A stretch of 57,108 bases of DNA, taken from contig NZ_JAOQAH010000077.1 of the NCBI RefSeq assembly GCF_025963695.1, positions 1-57,108 on the forward strand, given 5' to 3'. Under the pieces are notes generated by a model that saw only the letters and a program-made list of their open reading frames with translations, did no database searches and was not told the origin of the DNA. This stretch comes from Segetibacter sp. GTDB taxonomy: Bacteria > Bacteroidota > Bacteroidia > Chitinophagales > Chitinophagaceae. This document shows positions 46,305 to 55,020 of this stretch, in pieces. The first letter of the stretch is position 1. Each line of letters begins with the position of its first letter. The position numbers and the translations under genes were made by a program.

Positions 46305-46546
46305 GTGCTACTTTGGCTTCAACATTTGGTTTTCATGCCTATTCTTTTTTTATCCTCTAAAAATGAAACAGCGCCGAAAAACAGTCAAAGCATCAAGGCC
46401 TCACTGTCCTTCACCACAGCAGTACAAAAGCATTGAAATACCAATTCCGAAGACGGGCTGTTTCCTTTTCGGAGGCCTTTTTTTGTTTTGGAGGGCAAGC
46501 AAAAAAGAAAATATTCTAAAGAAAAATTATAGAACAAATGCTTGCA
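46305..46546 (+). repeat. Duplicated 0.24-kb element, copy 1
   Basis: From GTGCTACTTTGGCTTCAACA to a conserved end near CTTGCA this matches 46699-46944 at clearly homologous length. It includes the shared blocks AAAACA(G/A)TCAAAGCATCAAGG, ACGGGCTGTTTC and GCAAGCAAAAAAGAAAATAT. AAGGCCTC and GAGGCCTT inside this copy could pair over about 85 bases. It contains an ATG-initiated ORF (46363-46578), see next entry. Confidence 0.75.
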
Positions 46547-46578
46547 TACTTACCTATGCCCAGGTAGTTTCTTTTTAA
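46363..46578 (+). CDS. Candidate 71-residue ORF inside the duplicated element
   Basis: Begins MKQRRKTVKASRPHCPSPQQ and contains EIPIPKTGCFLFGGLFLFW and ASKKENILK. It aligns with the ORF in the second copy, with both length differences in multiples of three bases and very few changes at second codon positions. No domain is recognised. It may be a real small protein, a remnant, or just repeat sequence. Confidence 0.25.
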   Translation: MKQRRKTVKASRPHCPSPQQYKSIEIPIPKTGCFLFGGLFLFWRASKKENILKKNYRTNACILTYAQVVSF

Positions 46579-46604
46579 AAGAAAGTCCTGGGTGCTGCTT
46601 GTCA

Positions 46605-46630
46605 CTTTCTTTTCCTTGATGAAAAGAAAG
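46605..46630. repeat. CTTTCTTTT / AAAAGAAAG inverted repeat between the duplicated elements
   Basis: A perfect 9-bp inverted repeat with loop CCTTGATG lies in the spacer between the two copies; another TTTCTTTTTAAAAGAAA palindrome is found about 35 bases earlier. Such AAAGAAAG-type hairpins are common dispersed intergenic sequences in Bacteroidota. Confidence 0.5.
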
Positions 46631-46698
46631 TAACCAAAGAAAAATCAAGAAAGGAACGAAACAGCCCGTTCCTTTCATTGTTCGTTGATTAAGCGGTT

Positions 46699-46944
46699 GT
46701 GCTACTGTGGCTTCAACAGCTGGTTTTTATGCCTTATCTTTTTTGTCTTCTAAAATGAAACAGAGCCGAAAAACAATCAAAGCATCAAGGCTCAAATGTT
46801 CTTCACCACAGTACTACAAAAGCCTAATAGAAATACCCCTGCCGAAAACGGGCTGTTTCGTTTTCGGCGGCCTTTTTTTGTTTCTTTTTTGGGCAAGCAA
46901 AAAAGAAAATATTCTAAAGCTGAATTGAAGAAAAAATGTTTGCA
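46699..46944 (+). repeat. Duplicated 0.24-kb element, copy 2
   Basis: Second copy of the element starting at 46305, offset about 394 bases. It contains CCGAAAAC-GGGCTGTTTC-GTTTTCGG, a hairpin with an 8-bp perfect stem followed by CGGCCTTTTTTTG. The corresponding stem in copy 1 is imperfect. It ends 76 bases before the NUDIX start. Confidence 0.75.
46755..46928 (+). CDS. Candidate 57-residue ORF in copy 2 of the duplicated element
   Basis: Begins MKQSRKTIKASRLKCSSPQY and contains EIPLPKTGCFVFGGLFLFLF and ASKKENILKL. It is the counterpart of the ORF at 46363. The frame is also open upstream to 46707. Coding status is uncertain. Confidence 0.25.
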   Translation: MKQSRKTIKASRLKCSSPQYYKSLIEIPLPKTGCFVFGGLFLFLFWASKKENILKLN

Positions 46945-47020
46945 TCGTACCGAAAGCGACCAACAAATTTTGCATACAGGCCAAGTTGAAGCTATACTAA
47001 GGAATACTAATTTTGATGGA

Positions 47021-47581
47021 ATGAACGAACAACATAATCCCTGGACGATTTTAAGCAAAAAAGACATTTACAATAACCCCTGGATAAGCATTGCAGAATT
47101 TGATGTACTAAATCCAGCCGGAGGAAAAGGGATTTACGGCAAAGTGCATTTTAAGAATAATGCGATAGGAATAATTGTTTTGGATGACGAGTTGAACACG
47201 TACCTGGTTGGTCAATACCGTTTTCCATTAAATAAGTATAGCTGGGAAATACCTGAAGGTGGCGGGCCATTAGGAATAGACCCGTTAGAATCGGCTAAAA
47301 GGGAACTAAAAGAAGAAACCGGGCTTGTTGCTGAAGAGTGGACAAAGCTTTTAGATCTTCATTTATCCAATTCTGTAACTGATGAATATGGTTGCATTTT
47401 TCTTGCAAGAAGTTTAAAGCAGGAAGAAGCGATGCCGGAAGAAACTGAACAATTGGTGGTTAAAAAAGTTTCTTTTGAAGAAGCTTACCAAATGGTTGAA
47501 AATGGAACGATCACGGACTCACTAGCAGTAACAGCCATACTAAAAGTTCGGATTTTATTGCTGGAAGGGAAGTTGAAATAA
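47021..47581 (+). CDS. NUDIX hydrolase (ADP-ribose-pyrophosphatase-like)
   Basis: A 186-residue protein from ATG 47021, preceded by the run GATGGA; the frame stays open upstream into the repeat, but that part is repeat-derived. The NUDIX box is GGGPLGIDPLESAKRELKEETGL: the RELxEETG core with metal-binding Glu residues is intact, but the first Glu of the consensus (Gx5E) is replaced by Ile. The strands before it (GIIVLDDELNTYLVGQYRF, WEIPEGGGP) fit ADP-ribose or nucleoside-diphosphate-sugar pyrophosphatases. Substrate not defined. Confidence 0.85.
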   Translation: MNEQHNPWTILSKKDIYNNPWISIAEFDVLNPAGGKGIYGKVHFKNNAIGIIVLDDELNTYLVGQYRFPLNKYSWEIPEGGGPLGIDPLESAKRELKEETGLVAEEWTKLLDLHLSNSVTDEYGCIFLARSLKQEEAMPEETEQLVVKKVSFEEAYQMVENGTITDSLAVTAILKVRILLLEGKLK

Positions 47582-47638
47582 AAAGCAGGGTAAATAGCCA
47601 CGGCAATTAAGATTCTTGAAATAGGATTAGCACTTGAG

Positions 47639-48007
47639 TTATTTGACCACCAACATTTCTTCCGGTTGTGATAGGGCGGTCACTACTCCGCCAACAGCAC
47701 CCATTGCTATAAAGGTATTTCTTGCGTTAGTGTTGTTAGCGAAGCCAAAAATCCAGGGAGCAGCTAAGGAAAAAAGACTTACGGCAACGTCTAGTGCGAG
47801 GTGAGCTTTAAACGGTAGTACTTTATAAACGCCCCACTCTGCCCTTGTAAGCATAGTCGCTCCTAATACACCTACACCTACTACACGGCAAACAGTTTGC
47901 GCCTTTTGTTCATCTTCAAAACCCATGATCTGGGGTGCAGCAAACATTAGGGGAGCGTACGCGTAATCCGCAACTCCATGCATCTGCCGGCTGATTGGCT
48001 TCTTCAT
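47639..48007 (-). CDS. SPW-repeat-like small membrane protein
   Basis: A 122-residue protein from ATG 48007 (frame open to 48046), with four hydrophobic segments. The start KPISRQMHGVADYAYAPLMFAAPQIMGF and a second similar unit LDVAVSLFSLAAPWIFGF make two related halves with the A-P-W/Q-I-x-G-F motif, as in SPW-repeat proteins. These are small integral membrane proteins of unknown function found in many bacteria. It is convergent with the NUDIX gene and followed by a 58-base-plus gap to its minus-strand neighbour. Confidence 0.7.
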   Translation of the reverse strand: MKKPISRQMHGVADYAYAPLMFAAPQIMGFEDEQKAQTVCRVVGVGVLGATMLTRAEWGVYKVLPFKAHLALDVAVSLFSLAAPWIFGFANNTNARNTFIAMGAVGGVVTALSQPEEMLVVK

Positions 48008-48092
48008 CGTATTACTTTTTTTAATCAAGTACAATTTATAAGCCAACCCGAAGAATGATACAATGCGCAGAGTGCAATAACTTTAGTAGGGT

Positions 48093-48944
48093 CTACAACC
48101 CATGTTTGCTACACATTTCCCTGATAAACTGTAAACCTTTTTCAGCAATATCCCAGGGTTTCGAATATTCGCGCCAAACGCCTATCGAATTGGCAAAATC
48201 AGGATCGTTCCGTGAAAAAGCTTCAATAGTGAGCCAACCTTTGTAGTGCATATTTGCCAAACCGGAAAATGCATCATCAAAACGCACCTGCCCGTCGCCG
48301 GGTGTTCCGCGATCATTTTCACTGATGTGTACATGAGCCAGTACAGGAGCAATAGTTAGGATGGCGCCGCTGAAACTCTTTTCTTCAATATTCCCATGGT
48401 GTGTATCAAACATCGCCTGCACATTTGGAAGATCGACAGCTTTTACCAGGCGTAACAACTGTTGCATTGTATTACACAAATAGCACTCGAAACGATTTAA
48501 AGCTTCTAATGCAAGGGTAATATTGGCCTGCGCAGCATACTCGCCTGCAGCACGCAATACTTCTGCGCCCCATTCGTACTCCTGGTCTTCCGGAGCACGT
48601 TTGGCGAAATGTGCATGGGCAGAATGAAAAGGACCACAAAGTATTGGAGAATTCAAATCATGAGCGCGATCAATTGCCCACTTAATTCTGTCAAGGGCTT
48701 TAGATCGAACAGAAGGTTGATTGCTAATGGGGTTTTCATCTTTACCAACCACAAAAACGGTTGTTACGCCTAAACGAAGGTCTCTTGTATATTCTCCCAT
48801 CCATTTATAAGCAGCGTCTCCGGGAGCACCAATGAAGAACTCTACACCATCGTATCCTATCGTTTTAAGCCGCTCGACTACGGGTTTTAAATCATCTGAA
48901 ATGACCGCTGACCAGGCTAGCACATTAAATCCTATATTATTCAT
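48093..48944 (-). CDS. Sugar phosphate isomerase/epimerase family protein (TIM barrel)
   Basis: A 283-residue xylose-isomerase-like TIM barrel with no signal peptide. The metal-binding set of D-tagatose/psicose 3-epimerases is visible: Glu in LALEALNRFECY, Asp in QAMFDTHHGNIEE, His in LAHVHISENDRGTPGDGQ and Glu in WLTIEAFSR. Members epimerise free ketoses at C3 or work on 3-keto-sugars and inositol derivatives. Next to ThuA and the heme-dehydrogenase-like protein on the same strand it fits a pathway for oxidised sugars (inference). Confidence 0.85.
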   Translation of the reverse strand: MNNIGFNVLAWSAVISDDLKPVVERLKTIGYDGVEFFIGAPGDAAYKWMGEYTRDLRLGVTTVFVVGKDENPISNQPSVRSKALDRIKWAIDRAHDLNSPILCGPFHSAHAHFAKRAPEDQEYEWGAEVLRAAGEYAAQANITLALEALNRFECYLCNTMQQLLRLVKAVDLPNVQAMFDTHHGNIEEKSFSGAILTIAPVLAHVHISENDRGTPGDGQVRFDDAFSGLANMHYKGWLTIEAFSRNDPDFANSIGVWREYSKPWDIAEKGLQFIREMCSKHGL

Positions 48945-49035
48945 GGATGGAAGATTTTAATTAAGATCTATAAGTTTGATTCGTGAAATGATGGCGGGTG
49001 AGCAACCGCCACTGTATGTTGAATAAAGAAAAAAA

Positions 49036-49057
49036 GTACAAGAGTGCGACGCAACGG
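49036..49057 (-). repeat. Dispersed dyad element, C..G form (copy 9 of 11)
   Basis: The minus strand contains GTTGCGTCGCACTCTTGTAC, an exact match to copy 4 across this 20-base core. It lies in the gap between the TIM-barrel epimerase and ThuA genes. Confidence 0.7.
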
Positions 49058-49113
49058 ATGCAACATAGTATTAATGAAGAATGGCTACCATAAATACTAC
49101 CAGGTTCAGCTAT

Positions 49114-49992
49114 CTATTGCCGGTATGGCACGCTAATATCCATTTTTCCAGCCCACTTTTTAGGAATCGGTTTTCCTGCAGCCCAGTGTATGGCATTGAT
49201 GACAAGGCGTTGAAAAGGCTCCTGACTAAAGTCTTCAGGATGACCAAGAGTGGTTATGAAAAATTTTGCACCATAACTATTCTTTCCTGTCCAGGCAACC
49301 GGCTGATCGGTTGCATCTTTTTTATCGGGATTAATAGGGTGACCGGTCAACAGCCACGTAGAGCCTTTTGCAGGGTAGTCTGGCAGAACTTTGTACAGCC
49401 ATGAACTTGCATGAAAATTATTACCGACACCTGTTAGAATGGGATTTTTAGAGGCTTCGGGAATAATGGTAACATCCGTAGTAGACTTATGCCCGTAGTG
49501 TGTGTGATTGGCTTTGCCGCCCCATCCAGGAGGGGCATTAAAAACGAGTTCACCAAAAGAATTCCATTTTTCCAACTCGTGTCCTTTAGGGTAGTTGAAA
49601 GCATGCGTTGTTGTACGGAAACCCACCACAGGTTTACCTGTTTTAAGGTAATCTTCAATATACTTTACCTGGTTAGCGGGCAACCTGCGCCAGCGTAAAA
49701 AGAATACAGCAACATCGGCCTCTTTTAAAGCTTCTAAACCAGGAATATTCTCTTCGGAATTATGATCAGGGAATGCTTTAAGAAATTTCGTTTGAAAGCC
49801 GTAATTCTTTTCGAGCTCTGCAGCAACTAACGGAAGGGTGGCCTCTCCACTGTACTCATGATCGCCGGTAACAAATATGATTGTGGGCTTTTTAGCACTG
49901 GCATTTTTCCTGTTTTGTGCGCACGAGCAAAAGCTGGCAGCCAGTAAAAAACACAGCAAAAAACATCCGGTTGTAGCTCTTAATTTTTTCAT
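49114..49992 (-). CDS. ThuA domain lipoprotein
   Basis: A 292-residue protein with a lipoprotein signal (lipobox SFCSC followed by AQN). The ThuA-like domain has the class-I-amidotransferase-like fold: FVTGDHEYSGEATLPLVAAELEKN, ALKEADVAVFFLRWRRLPANQVKYIEDYLKTGKPVVGFRTTTHAF and HGHKS-type loops, ending TLGHPEDFSQEPFQRLVINAIHWAAG. ThuA acts on 3-keto-disaccharides in trehalose use, and in Bacteroidota it is often found with sugar dehydrogenases and TIM-barrel isomerases. It is 41 bases after the heme-protein gene, hence cotranscribed. A periplasmic location is expected. Confidence 0.85.
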   Translation of the reverse strand: MKKLRATTGCFLLCFLLAASFCSCAQNRKNASAKKPTIIFVTGDHEYSGEATLPLVAAELEKNYGFQTKFLKAFPDHNSEENIPGLEALKEADVAVFFLRWRRLPANQVKYIEDYLKTGKPVVGFRTTTHAFNYPKGHELEKWNSFGELVFNAPPGWGGKANHTHYGHKSTTDVTIIPEASKNPILTGVGNNFHASSWLYKVLPDYPAKGSTWLLTGHPINPDKKDATDQPVAWTGKNSYGAKFFITTLGHPEDFSQEPFQRLVINAIHWAAGKPIPKKWAGKMDISVPYRQ

Positions 49993-50033
49993 TGAAGTTT
50001 ATATGATTGGCAAGCTTAGTGAAGCCCTTACGA

Positions 50034-53000
50034 TTATAAATTAGTCTTCTCCATTGGATGCTGTTTGAGCAGCTCGGAAGGTGAATAGAACCCTGTTTTA
50101 TTTTTGGTTGCGGCCCTCACTTGTTTTACACGGTCGGGGGAAACGGCAGGGGCTTTATTTCCAAAGGAATTTCTTATATAGGTTATTACAGCAGCTACTT
50201 CGTCGTCTTTAAGCATGCCACCGAAAGGTGTCATTGGTACCTGCCCTGAATACTTGACCCCCTGAACTTCCATAGGTCCATATAATCCTTTTAAGACAAT
50301 TTTTATTAACCTGTCCTGGTTACCCAACACCCAATTGTTTGCGGTGAGAGGTGGAAAGCCTGATGCAGTAAGACCTTTACCATTGGGTTGATGGCAGGTA
50401 CCACAAAAACCGTCGCGATTGTAAATAGCCCGTCCTTTATTGTGTAGTTCAAGGTCTGGTCCTTTTAAGTCGGTTTTAGCAAATGCTTCTTTTTTTGGTG
50501 GAACCTCACGATTGTTTAGATGTGCCAGCGCTGTTTCGTAAGAAGGTTGCATCCATTCATCTAACGGCTTTTTGGCTGCTTCTGCTAAAACTGCCAGCCC
50601 CTTTGTTTTGTCAAGCCACGAAGCTGCTACGATTGCTTCAAGGCGAACCCGGCCGTGAACATCTGCCGCCGCTTGTGCAAGCAGGTTAGCCTGATCTGCT
50701 ACCTGGTGTCCCGTGTATCGAACCACCCTTACTGCTGCTGCCCTCGCCCGGTAATCCTTCGCTTGTAGTAGTTGGCGAAGTAGTTTCTGATCTACCTTGT
50801 TTAAGCCCCATGTTACCCATAGCGCTTCAAGCAAATTATGTTCGTATCCCGAATCATTTTTGTCGAGTTTGGCTAACCATGCATTGAGATGAGAAAGCAC
50901 GTCAGAGGAAGGACGGCCACGTAGCTCGCGGCGAGTGCGGTAGCGGGTGCGATATTCGGGAAGTTTTAAATTATTCAGTAATTCATCTATAGCAGCCCCC
51001 TCTATTTTTGCAGGCTTAACCAATGGACGTGAAGGATAAGTAATGCGATAAATTCTTCCTTTAGCATGATCGCGCAGCGGATCGCGTGCATTGTGTTGCA
51101 TGTGCCCGATAAGCACGTTGTGCCAGTCCACCACATACAATGAACCGTCAGGTGCAAACTCCATATCGACAGGACGAAAGTTTTTATCTTCAGAAACCAA
51201 CAAGTCCTGCCGGTGCCTGCTCTTGTATCCGGTACCATCGTCCTGAAGCGTGTGTTGTTTGGTGCCTAAAAAGCCAATTGTATTGTTGATTAAAAAGTCG
51301 CCCTGCACGTCATCAGGAAAGTGACGACTTGAGATAAACTCTAAGCCGGATGTTGGTCGTACCCGGTGTTTTTCTTCAATTAGGCTGACTGATCTCGGCG
51401 TAGCCACACCATATCTTGACTTCACTGTTCCCGGCATCATCCAGCGAACATCGGGGCTTGAGGTTTCAGCAAAAAGGTTTTGCCCCCAATCATCGAATGC
51501 AATTCCCCAAGGATTCGGTATAGACAGTTGTGCTGTCCGTTCAAGTTGACGGCGTTGCGGATTGTAACGGTAGAAACCACCGTTAGTAGCACGAACGGGA
51601 CCATAAGAGGTTTCAACGTTTGTATGCAGAAAAACGCCTTCACCCATATAAATAGCACCAGACGGATCTACGGTATAAGCATGATGTGCATGATGAGTAT
51701 CGTGATCATCAAAACCACTTAACAGTATTTCTTTGGTATCTGCTTTATCGTCGCCGTTTGTATCTTTTAAAAGAACAAAGTTGGTTCCCTGTGACAGATA
51801 TACTCCTTCGGCAGCAAGTTCGAAACCAACCGGAAGATATAAGCCGTCAGCAAAAACAGTTGATTTATCTGCCTTACCGTCTCCATTCGTATCTTCTAAA
51901 ATAATGATCTTATCATCAGGCTTTTTATCGCCCGGCTTCCAGGCAGGATAAGTAGGCATGGTGGTTAACCACAAACGCCCCCTGTTATCGAACGATAGCT
52001 GGTTTGGTTTGGCTAACTCAGGGAACTCCTTTTCTGAAGCAAACAGTTCTATTTTATAACCGGGCGCTACTTTCAGCTTGCTTAAGGCCTCGTCTCCATA
52101 CAAGTATTCGGGGCTGCCATTCTTATCAGGGTTATAATTTGTTTTCACTGGTGGAAGTACAATTGTCTTTGCGTCTGCAGCTGCCACATCCATCTTTTCT
52201 CCTTTGGCAGCTTTCCATATAGACGTATCTCTGATCGCTGTCATTTGCCTGATTTTGACCAACTCTGCAGGATAGTTGTCAGGTCCAAAAGGATCGAACC
52301 TACGGCCAAAGACGTGAACCCCGTTTGGAATCTTCAGATCGTTGTGCCACATCCAGTTTTTTTCCATCACCGCTGCATGAACCAGGTTTCGCTGAGCTTC
52401 TGCTGCCCTTGAAACTTTGCCAAAAATTTGATCTGTTAGTAATGTAGAAAATTTGGCATAGCCGGCATCGGTAAGTTGAGAACCGTCTATCGTTAATGGC
52501 TCTTTAGCTGCATCGAACCACTCTTTTGTGGGAGCAAAAGCATCTACAAAGTGAACCTTATTTTTGCTGGCCACTTCTCTCATAGCTGCAGTATAAAGGG
52601 CAAGATTTATATTCTCCTGTTTGCCACTGGGAAGATCCCACTTGTGCGAAAGATTTTCGAATGCGATAGGCGATACAATGGCAAGCTGCGGAGGAGTAAC
52701 GCGATTGTATTTTTGAGTTAATGTGTGTTTGATAAAAGCATCTAATTCTGCTTTATAGTTCGCCAGGCCTTCTTTACCCTGGAAAGATTCATTATAGCCG
52801 AAGAAAGCAATTACAATATCGGCCTTATGATTGCTATTCCACTGGTCGGGTGTTTCATAGAACCCCTGGCTGTCTGAGTTTCTTGCCAGTTCGGTTTGAA
52901 ATTTTTCAGCTCCGGGAAATGCCCAGGGCGATACCCGGCCTGAATGAGGTCTGAAACCCGGCGTGTTTCCACCGTCACACATATTACGGATGTAAAGCAA

Positions 53001-53219
53001 ACTATCAGGATACCTTAAGTGCATTTCAGTTTCAAAATGGCCAAAGTTCATCATACGCGATCCAAGGTTATTACCTACTAAAATAATGTGTGATCCTTTT
53101 TTTAGTGTTAAGCCCGGGGGGTTGGATGGTGTAAAGTAGAAGGAAGCAAAGGCAATGGTGAGAATAATAAGGATTTGAAATACGACTCTAACATTATCCT
53201 TTATTCGGGTAAAAAGCAT
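50034..53219 (-). CDS. PVC-type heme-binding protein: SGNH-like, beta-propeller dehydrogenase, HEAT-like and cytochrome c domains
   Basis: A 1061-residue membrane-anchored periplasmic protein. Order: N-terminal membrane segment (residues 12-29); an SGNH-like domain about residues 40-280 (HIILVGNNLGSRMM, IAFFGYNESFQG, IDGSQLTDAGY); a membrane-bound-dehydrogenase-type beta propeller about 360-740 (PELAKPNQLSFDNRGRLW, DTNGDGKADKSTVF, NPWGIAFDDWGQNLFAETS, PDGSLYVVDWHNVLIGHMQHN); a helical HEAT-like stretch about 760-920; and a single cytochrome c domain with FCGTCHQPNGKG near residue 930 and a likely axial Met. It probably oxidises a sugar or alcohol and passes electrons to heme. The SGNH domain lacks the usual GDS Ser and the DxxH His. 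First gene of an operon with ThuA. Confidence 0.88.
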   Translation of the reverse strand: MLFTRIKDNVRVVFQILIILTIAFASFYFTPSNPPGLTLKKGSHIILVGNNLGSRMMNFGHFETEMHLRYPDSLLYIRNMCDGGNTPGFRPHSGRVSPWAFPGAEKFQTELARNSDSQGFYETPDQWNSNHKADIVIAFFGYNESFQGKEGLANYKAELDAFIKHTLTQKYNRVTPPQLAIVSPIAFENLSHKWDLPSGKQENINLALYTAAMREVASKNKVHFVDAFAPTKEWFDAAKEPLTIDGSQLTDAGYAKFSTLLTDQIFGKVSRAAEAQRNLVHAAVMEKNWMWHNDLKIPNGVHVFGRRFDPFGPDNYPAELVKIRQMTAIRDTSIWKAAKGEKMDVAAADAKTIVLPPVKTNYNPDKNGSPEYLYGDEALSKLKVAPGYKIELFASEKEFPELAKPNQLSFDNRGRLWLTTMPTYPAWKPGDKKPDDKIIILEDTNGDGKADKSTVFADGLYLPVGFELAAEGVYLSQGTNFVLLKDTNGDDKADTKEILLSGFDDHDTHHAHHAYTVDPSGAIYMGEGVFLHTNVETSYGPVRATNGGFYRYNPQRRQLERTAQLSIPNPWGIAFDDWGQNLFAETSSPDVRWMMPGTVKSRYGVATPRSVSLIEEKHRVRPTSGLEFISSRHFPDDVQGDFLINNTIGFLGTKQHTLQDDGTGYKSRHRQDLLVSEDKNFRPVDMEFAPDGSLYVVDWHNVLIGHMQHNARDPLRDHAKGRIYRITYPSRPLVKPAKIEGAAIDELLNNLKLPEYRTRYRTRRELRGRPSSDVLSHLNAWLAKLDKNDSGYEHNLLEALWVTWGLNKVDQKLLRQLLQAKDYRARAAAVRVVRYTGHQVADQANLLAQAAADVHGRVRLEAIVAASWLDKTKGLAVLAEAAKKPLDEWMQPSYETALAHLNNREVPPKKEAFAKTDLKGPDLELHNKGRAIYNRDGFCGTCHQPNGKGLTASGFPPLTANNWVLGNQDRLIKIVLKGLYGPMEVQGVKYSGQVPMTPFGGMLKDDEVAAVITYIRNSFGNKAPAVSPDRVKQVRAATKNKTGFYSPSELLKQHPMEKTNL

Positions 53220-53541
53220 TCGTTAAATTTTATAACTGGTTATTTACAATAAGTTGGCACGTAGAAGGAAGGAAATCAAAAGTGAAGTTTTCCTTCTTTG
53301 AGATGTGGCAGCTTCGAAATCAAATCTAAAAGTTTTACAGTTATTAACCAAAGCGGAAAAATGGAGCTTTAAAGTTGTTTTGATCATTAGTGTATAAAAG
53401 CATAAGTGAGTGACACAACAATGTTGAATAATGGGCAAAGCTTGCCAAAAAAAAACGCCCGCTTCTAATGTAGCAGTACCATGAATATTATAAGAGCATC
53501 GTAATTACTGTATTTTTACAACTATCTAAAAACCTCTTGTT
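53220..53541. other. Intergenic region between divergent heme-protein and epimerase genes
   Basis: About 320 AT-rich bases with the dispersed dyad element at 53400-53421 and a run of As before AACGCCCGC near 53444. The right end holds the probable promoter of the TTG-initiated epimerase gene. No gene or RNA recognised. Confidence 0.45.
53400..53421 (-). repeat. Dispersed dyad element, T..A form (copy 10 of 11)
   Basis: The minus strand contains TTGTTGTGTCACTCACTTA then TGC, the closest relative of copy 1. It lies in a divergent gap. Confidence 0.6.
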
Positions 53542-54639
53542 TTGAAAATAACGCACACACAAATTTACCGTTATAGCATTCCTATGGTTCCTTTTGCTAT
53601 AGCAACAGGAACCATGCAGTCAGCTCAAAATGTTTTTATAAGAATATTTACAGATGAGGGAATTTACGGGGCAGGCGAGTGCTCAGCTTTCCCTTATATA
53701 ACAGGTGAAACACAAAACACCTGCCTTGTTATGGCAAGAGACTTTGCGGCTTTATGGAAAGAAAAAGACGCACGGAATATTGAAGACAGGCTGAAGGAAT
53801 TAGATGCCTTTGCCGCAGGTAATTCAACTATTAAAAGTGCTTTTGATATGGCGCTTTACGACTTAGCAGCAAAGGCGGCCAATGTTCCGTTATACAAATA
53901 TTTAGGAGGCGAAAAACGAACCATTGAAACAGACATAACAATTGGTATAGGGCCGGTTGAAGAAATGGTTGAAAAGGCAACACAGTTTGAGGAGCAGGGA
54001 GCCAATATTTTAAAAGTAAAGATTGGTAAAAATGCATATGAAGACATTGAAAAAATAGGCCACATCAGGCAGGCTGTAAAACCAGGAACGCTTATTAGGG
54101 TTGATGCAAACCAGGGTTGGGTGTATGAGGATGCAGTATTTGCATTACAGGCGTTGGATCAATTTGACATAGAATTTTGCGAGCAGCCAATGCGCACATG
54201 GTACGATGATTATTTACCTGAGCTTTGCCACAACGCGGCAGTACATGTAATGGCTGATGAAAGCTGCTACAATCATCACGACGCAAGAAGACTCATAAAA
54301 ACAAAATCGTGCGACTCGATAAATATAAAACTGGCAAAGTCTGGTGGAATAGCAGGCGCTTTGAAAATACATCGGCTGGCTGAAGAGGCGGGCATACCAT
54401 GCATGATAGGCGGAATGCTTGAAAGCCGCTTTGCCCTGACTGCAAACCTTCATTTTGCATGGGCCAGCCAAAACGTGCAGTACTACGATCTTGACACTTG
54501 CTTGTTGGGCCACCTGGAAGATCCTGTTGTTGGTGGTGCTACTTATAATAAATACGTGCTCGACTGCCCCGATGCTCCTGGAATAGGTGCTGATGTGGAT
54601 GAAGCTTTTTTAACCCGTTGCGAGCATTGGAAGGTTTAA
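53542..54639 (+). CDS. Enolase-superfamily dipeptide/muconate epimerase-like protein (TTG start)
   Basis: A 365-residue enolase-superfamily enzyme of the muconate-lactonising/dipeptide-epimerase subgroup. The catalytic set is complete: LKVKIGKN (KxK lysines), RVDANQGW (first metal Asp), EFCEQPM (Glu), MADESC (third metal ligand) and INIKLAKSGG (opposite-face Lys). This subgroup epimerises dipeptides such as L-Ala-D/L-Glu or acts on related carboxylates. The frame starts with TTG at 53542; the next in-frame ATG is 14 codons later and would remove the first beta strand, so TTG is preferred. It begins a short + strand unit with the 111-residue gene. Confidence 0.87.
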   Translation: MKITHTQIYRYSIPMVPFAIATGTMQSAQNVFIRIFTDEGIYGAGECSAFPYITGETQNTCLVMARDFAALWKEKDARNIEDRLKELDAFAAGNSTIKSAFDMALYDLAAKAANVPLYKYLGGEKRTIETDITIGIGPVEEMVEKATQFEEQGANILKVKIGKNAYEDIEKIGHIRQAVKPGTLIRVDANQGWVYEDAVFALQALDQFDIEFCEQPMRTWYDDYLPELCHNAAVHVMADESCYNHHDARRLIKTKSCDSINIKLAKSGGIAGALKIHRLAEEAGIPCMIGGMLESRFALTANLHFAWASQNVQYYDLDTCLLGHLEDPVVGGATYNKYVLDCPDAPGIGADVDEAFLTRCEHWKV

Positions 54640-54684
54640 AAGTTATTAAATGTATATTTAGCTTCCAACCAAAACGAAAGCAAT

Positions 54685-55020
54685 ATGAAAATGTACCTCG
54701 AGCTCTGGAGAGCTAAAGCAGCATGGAAAGATCTTTCAAAAGAAGAAAGAGGCAATTACATGAATTTACTAGGACCGGCCATTCAGCAGCTGCTGGATAA
54801 TGATGTAAAAATTATTAGCTGGGGCGTTAACGACTCATCAACTTTTAACAGGGCCGATTATGACTTTTTCGCTGTATGGACTTTCCCTAATGATGAAGCC
54901 GCACAAAGCTTCGAAAAAATGGTAGATGGCGCAGGATGGTACAATTACTTCGAGCAGGTAAATGCAAAGGGAGATTCATCCACTCCACAGGAAGTAATCG
55001 GGAAGATGATTGATATGTAA
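54685..55020 (+). CDS. Hypothetical protein, 111 residues
   Basis: A small soluble protein with helical and beta segments: MYLELWRAKAAWKDLSKEERGNYMNLLG, then ISWGVNDSSTFNRADYDFFAVWTFPNDEAAQSFEKMV and GWYNYFEQVNAKG. The layout suggests a ferredoxin-like alpha/beta fold (as in monooxygenase-like or YCII-type small proteins), but this is a guess. It starts 45 bases after the epimerase gene on the same strand, and TATATTTAG about 30 bases upstream could also be its own promoter. Confidence 0.6.
   Translation: MKMYLELWRAKAAWKDLSKEERGNYMNLLGPAIQQLLDNDVKIISWGVNDSSTFNRADYDFFAVWTFPNDEAAQSFEKMVDGAGWYNYFEQVNAKGDSSTPQEVIGKMIDM

Noticed and set aside
46796..47020. 75-residue N-terminal extension of the NUDIX protein
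   Set aside because: The extension is a translation of the duplicated repeat in another frame; NUDIX homology begins after the ATG at 47021.
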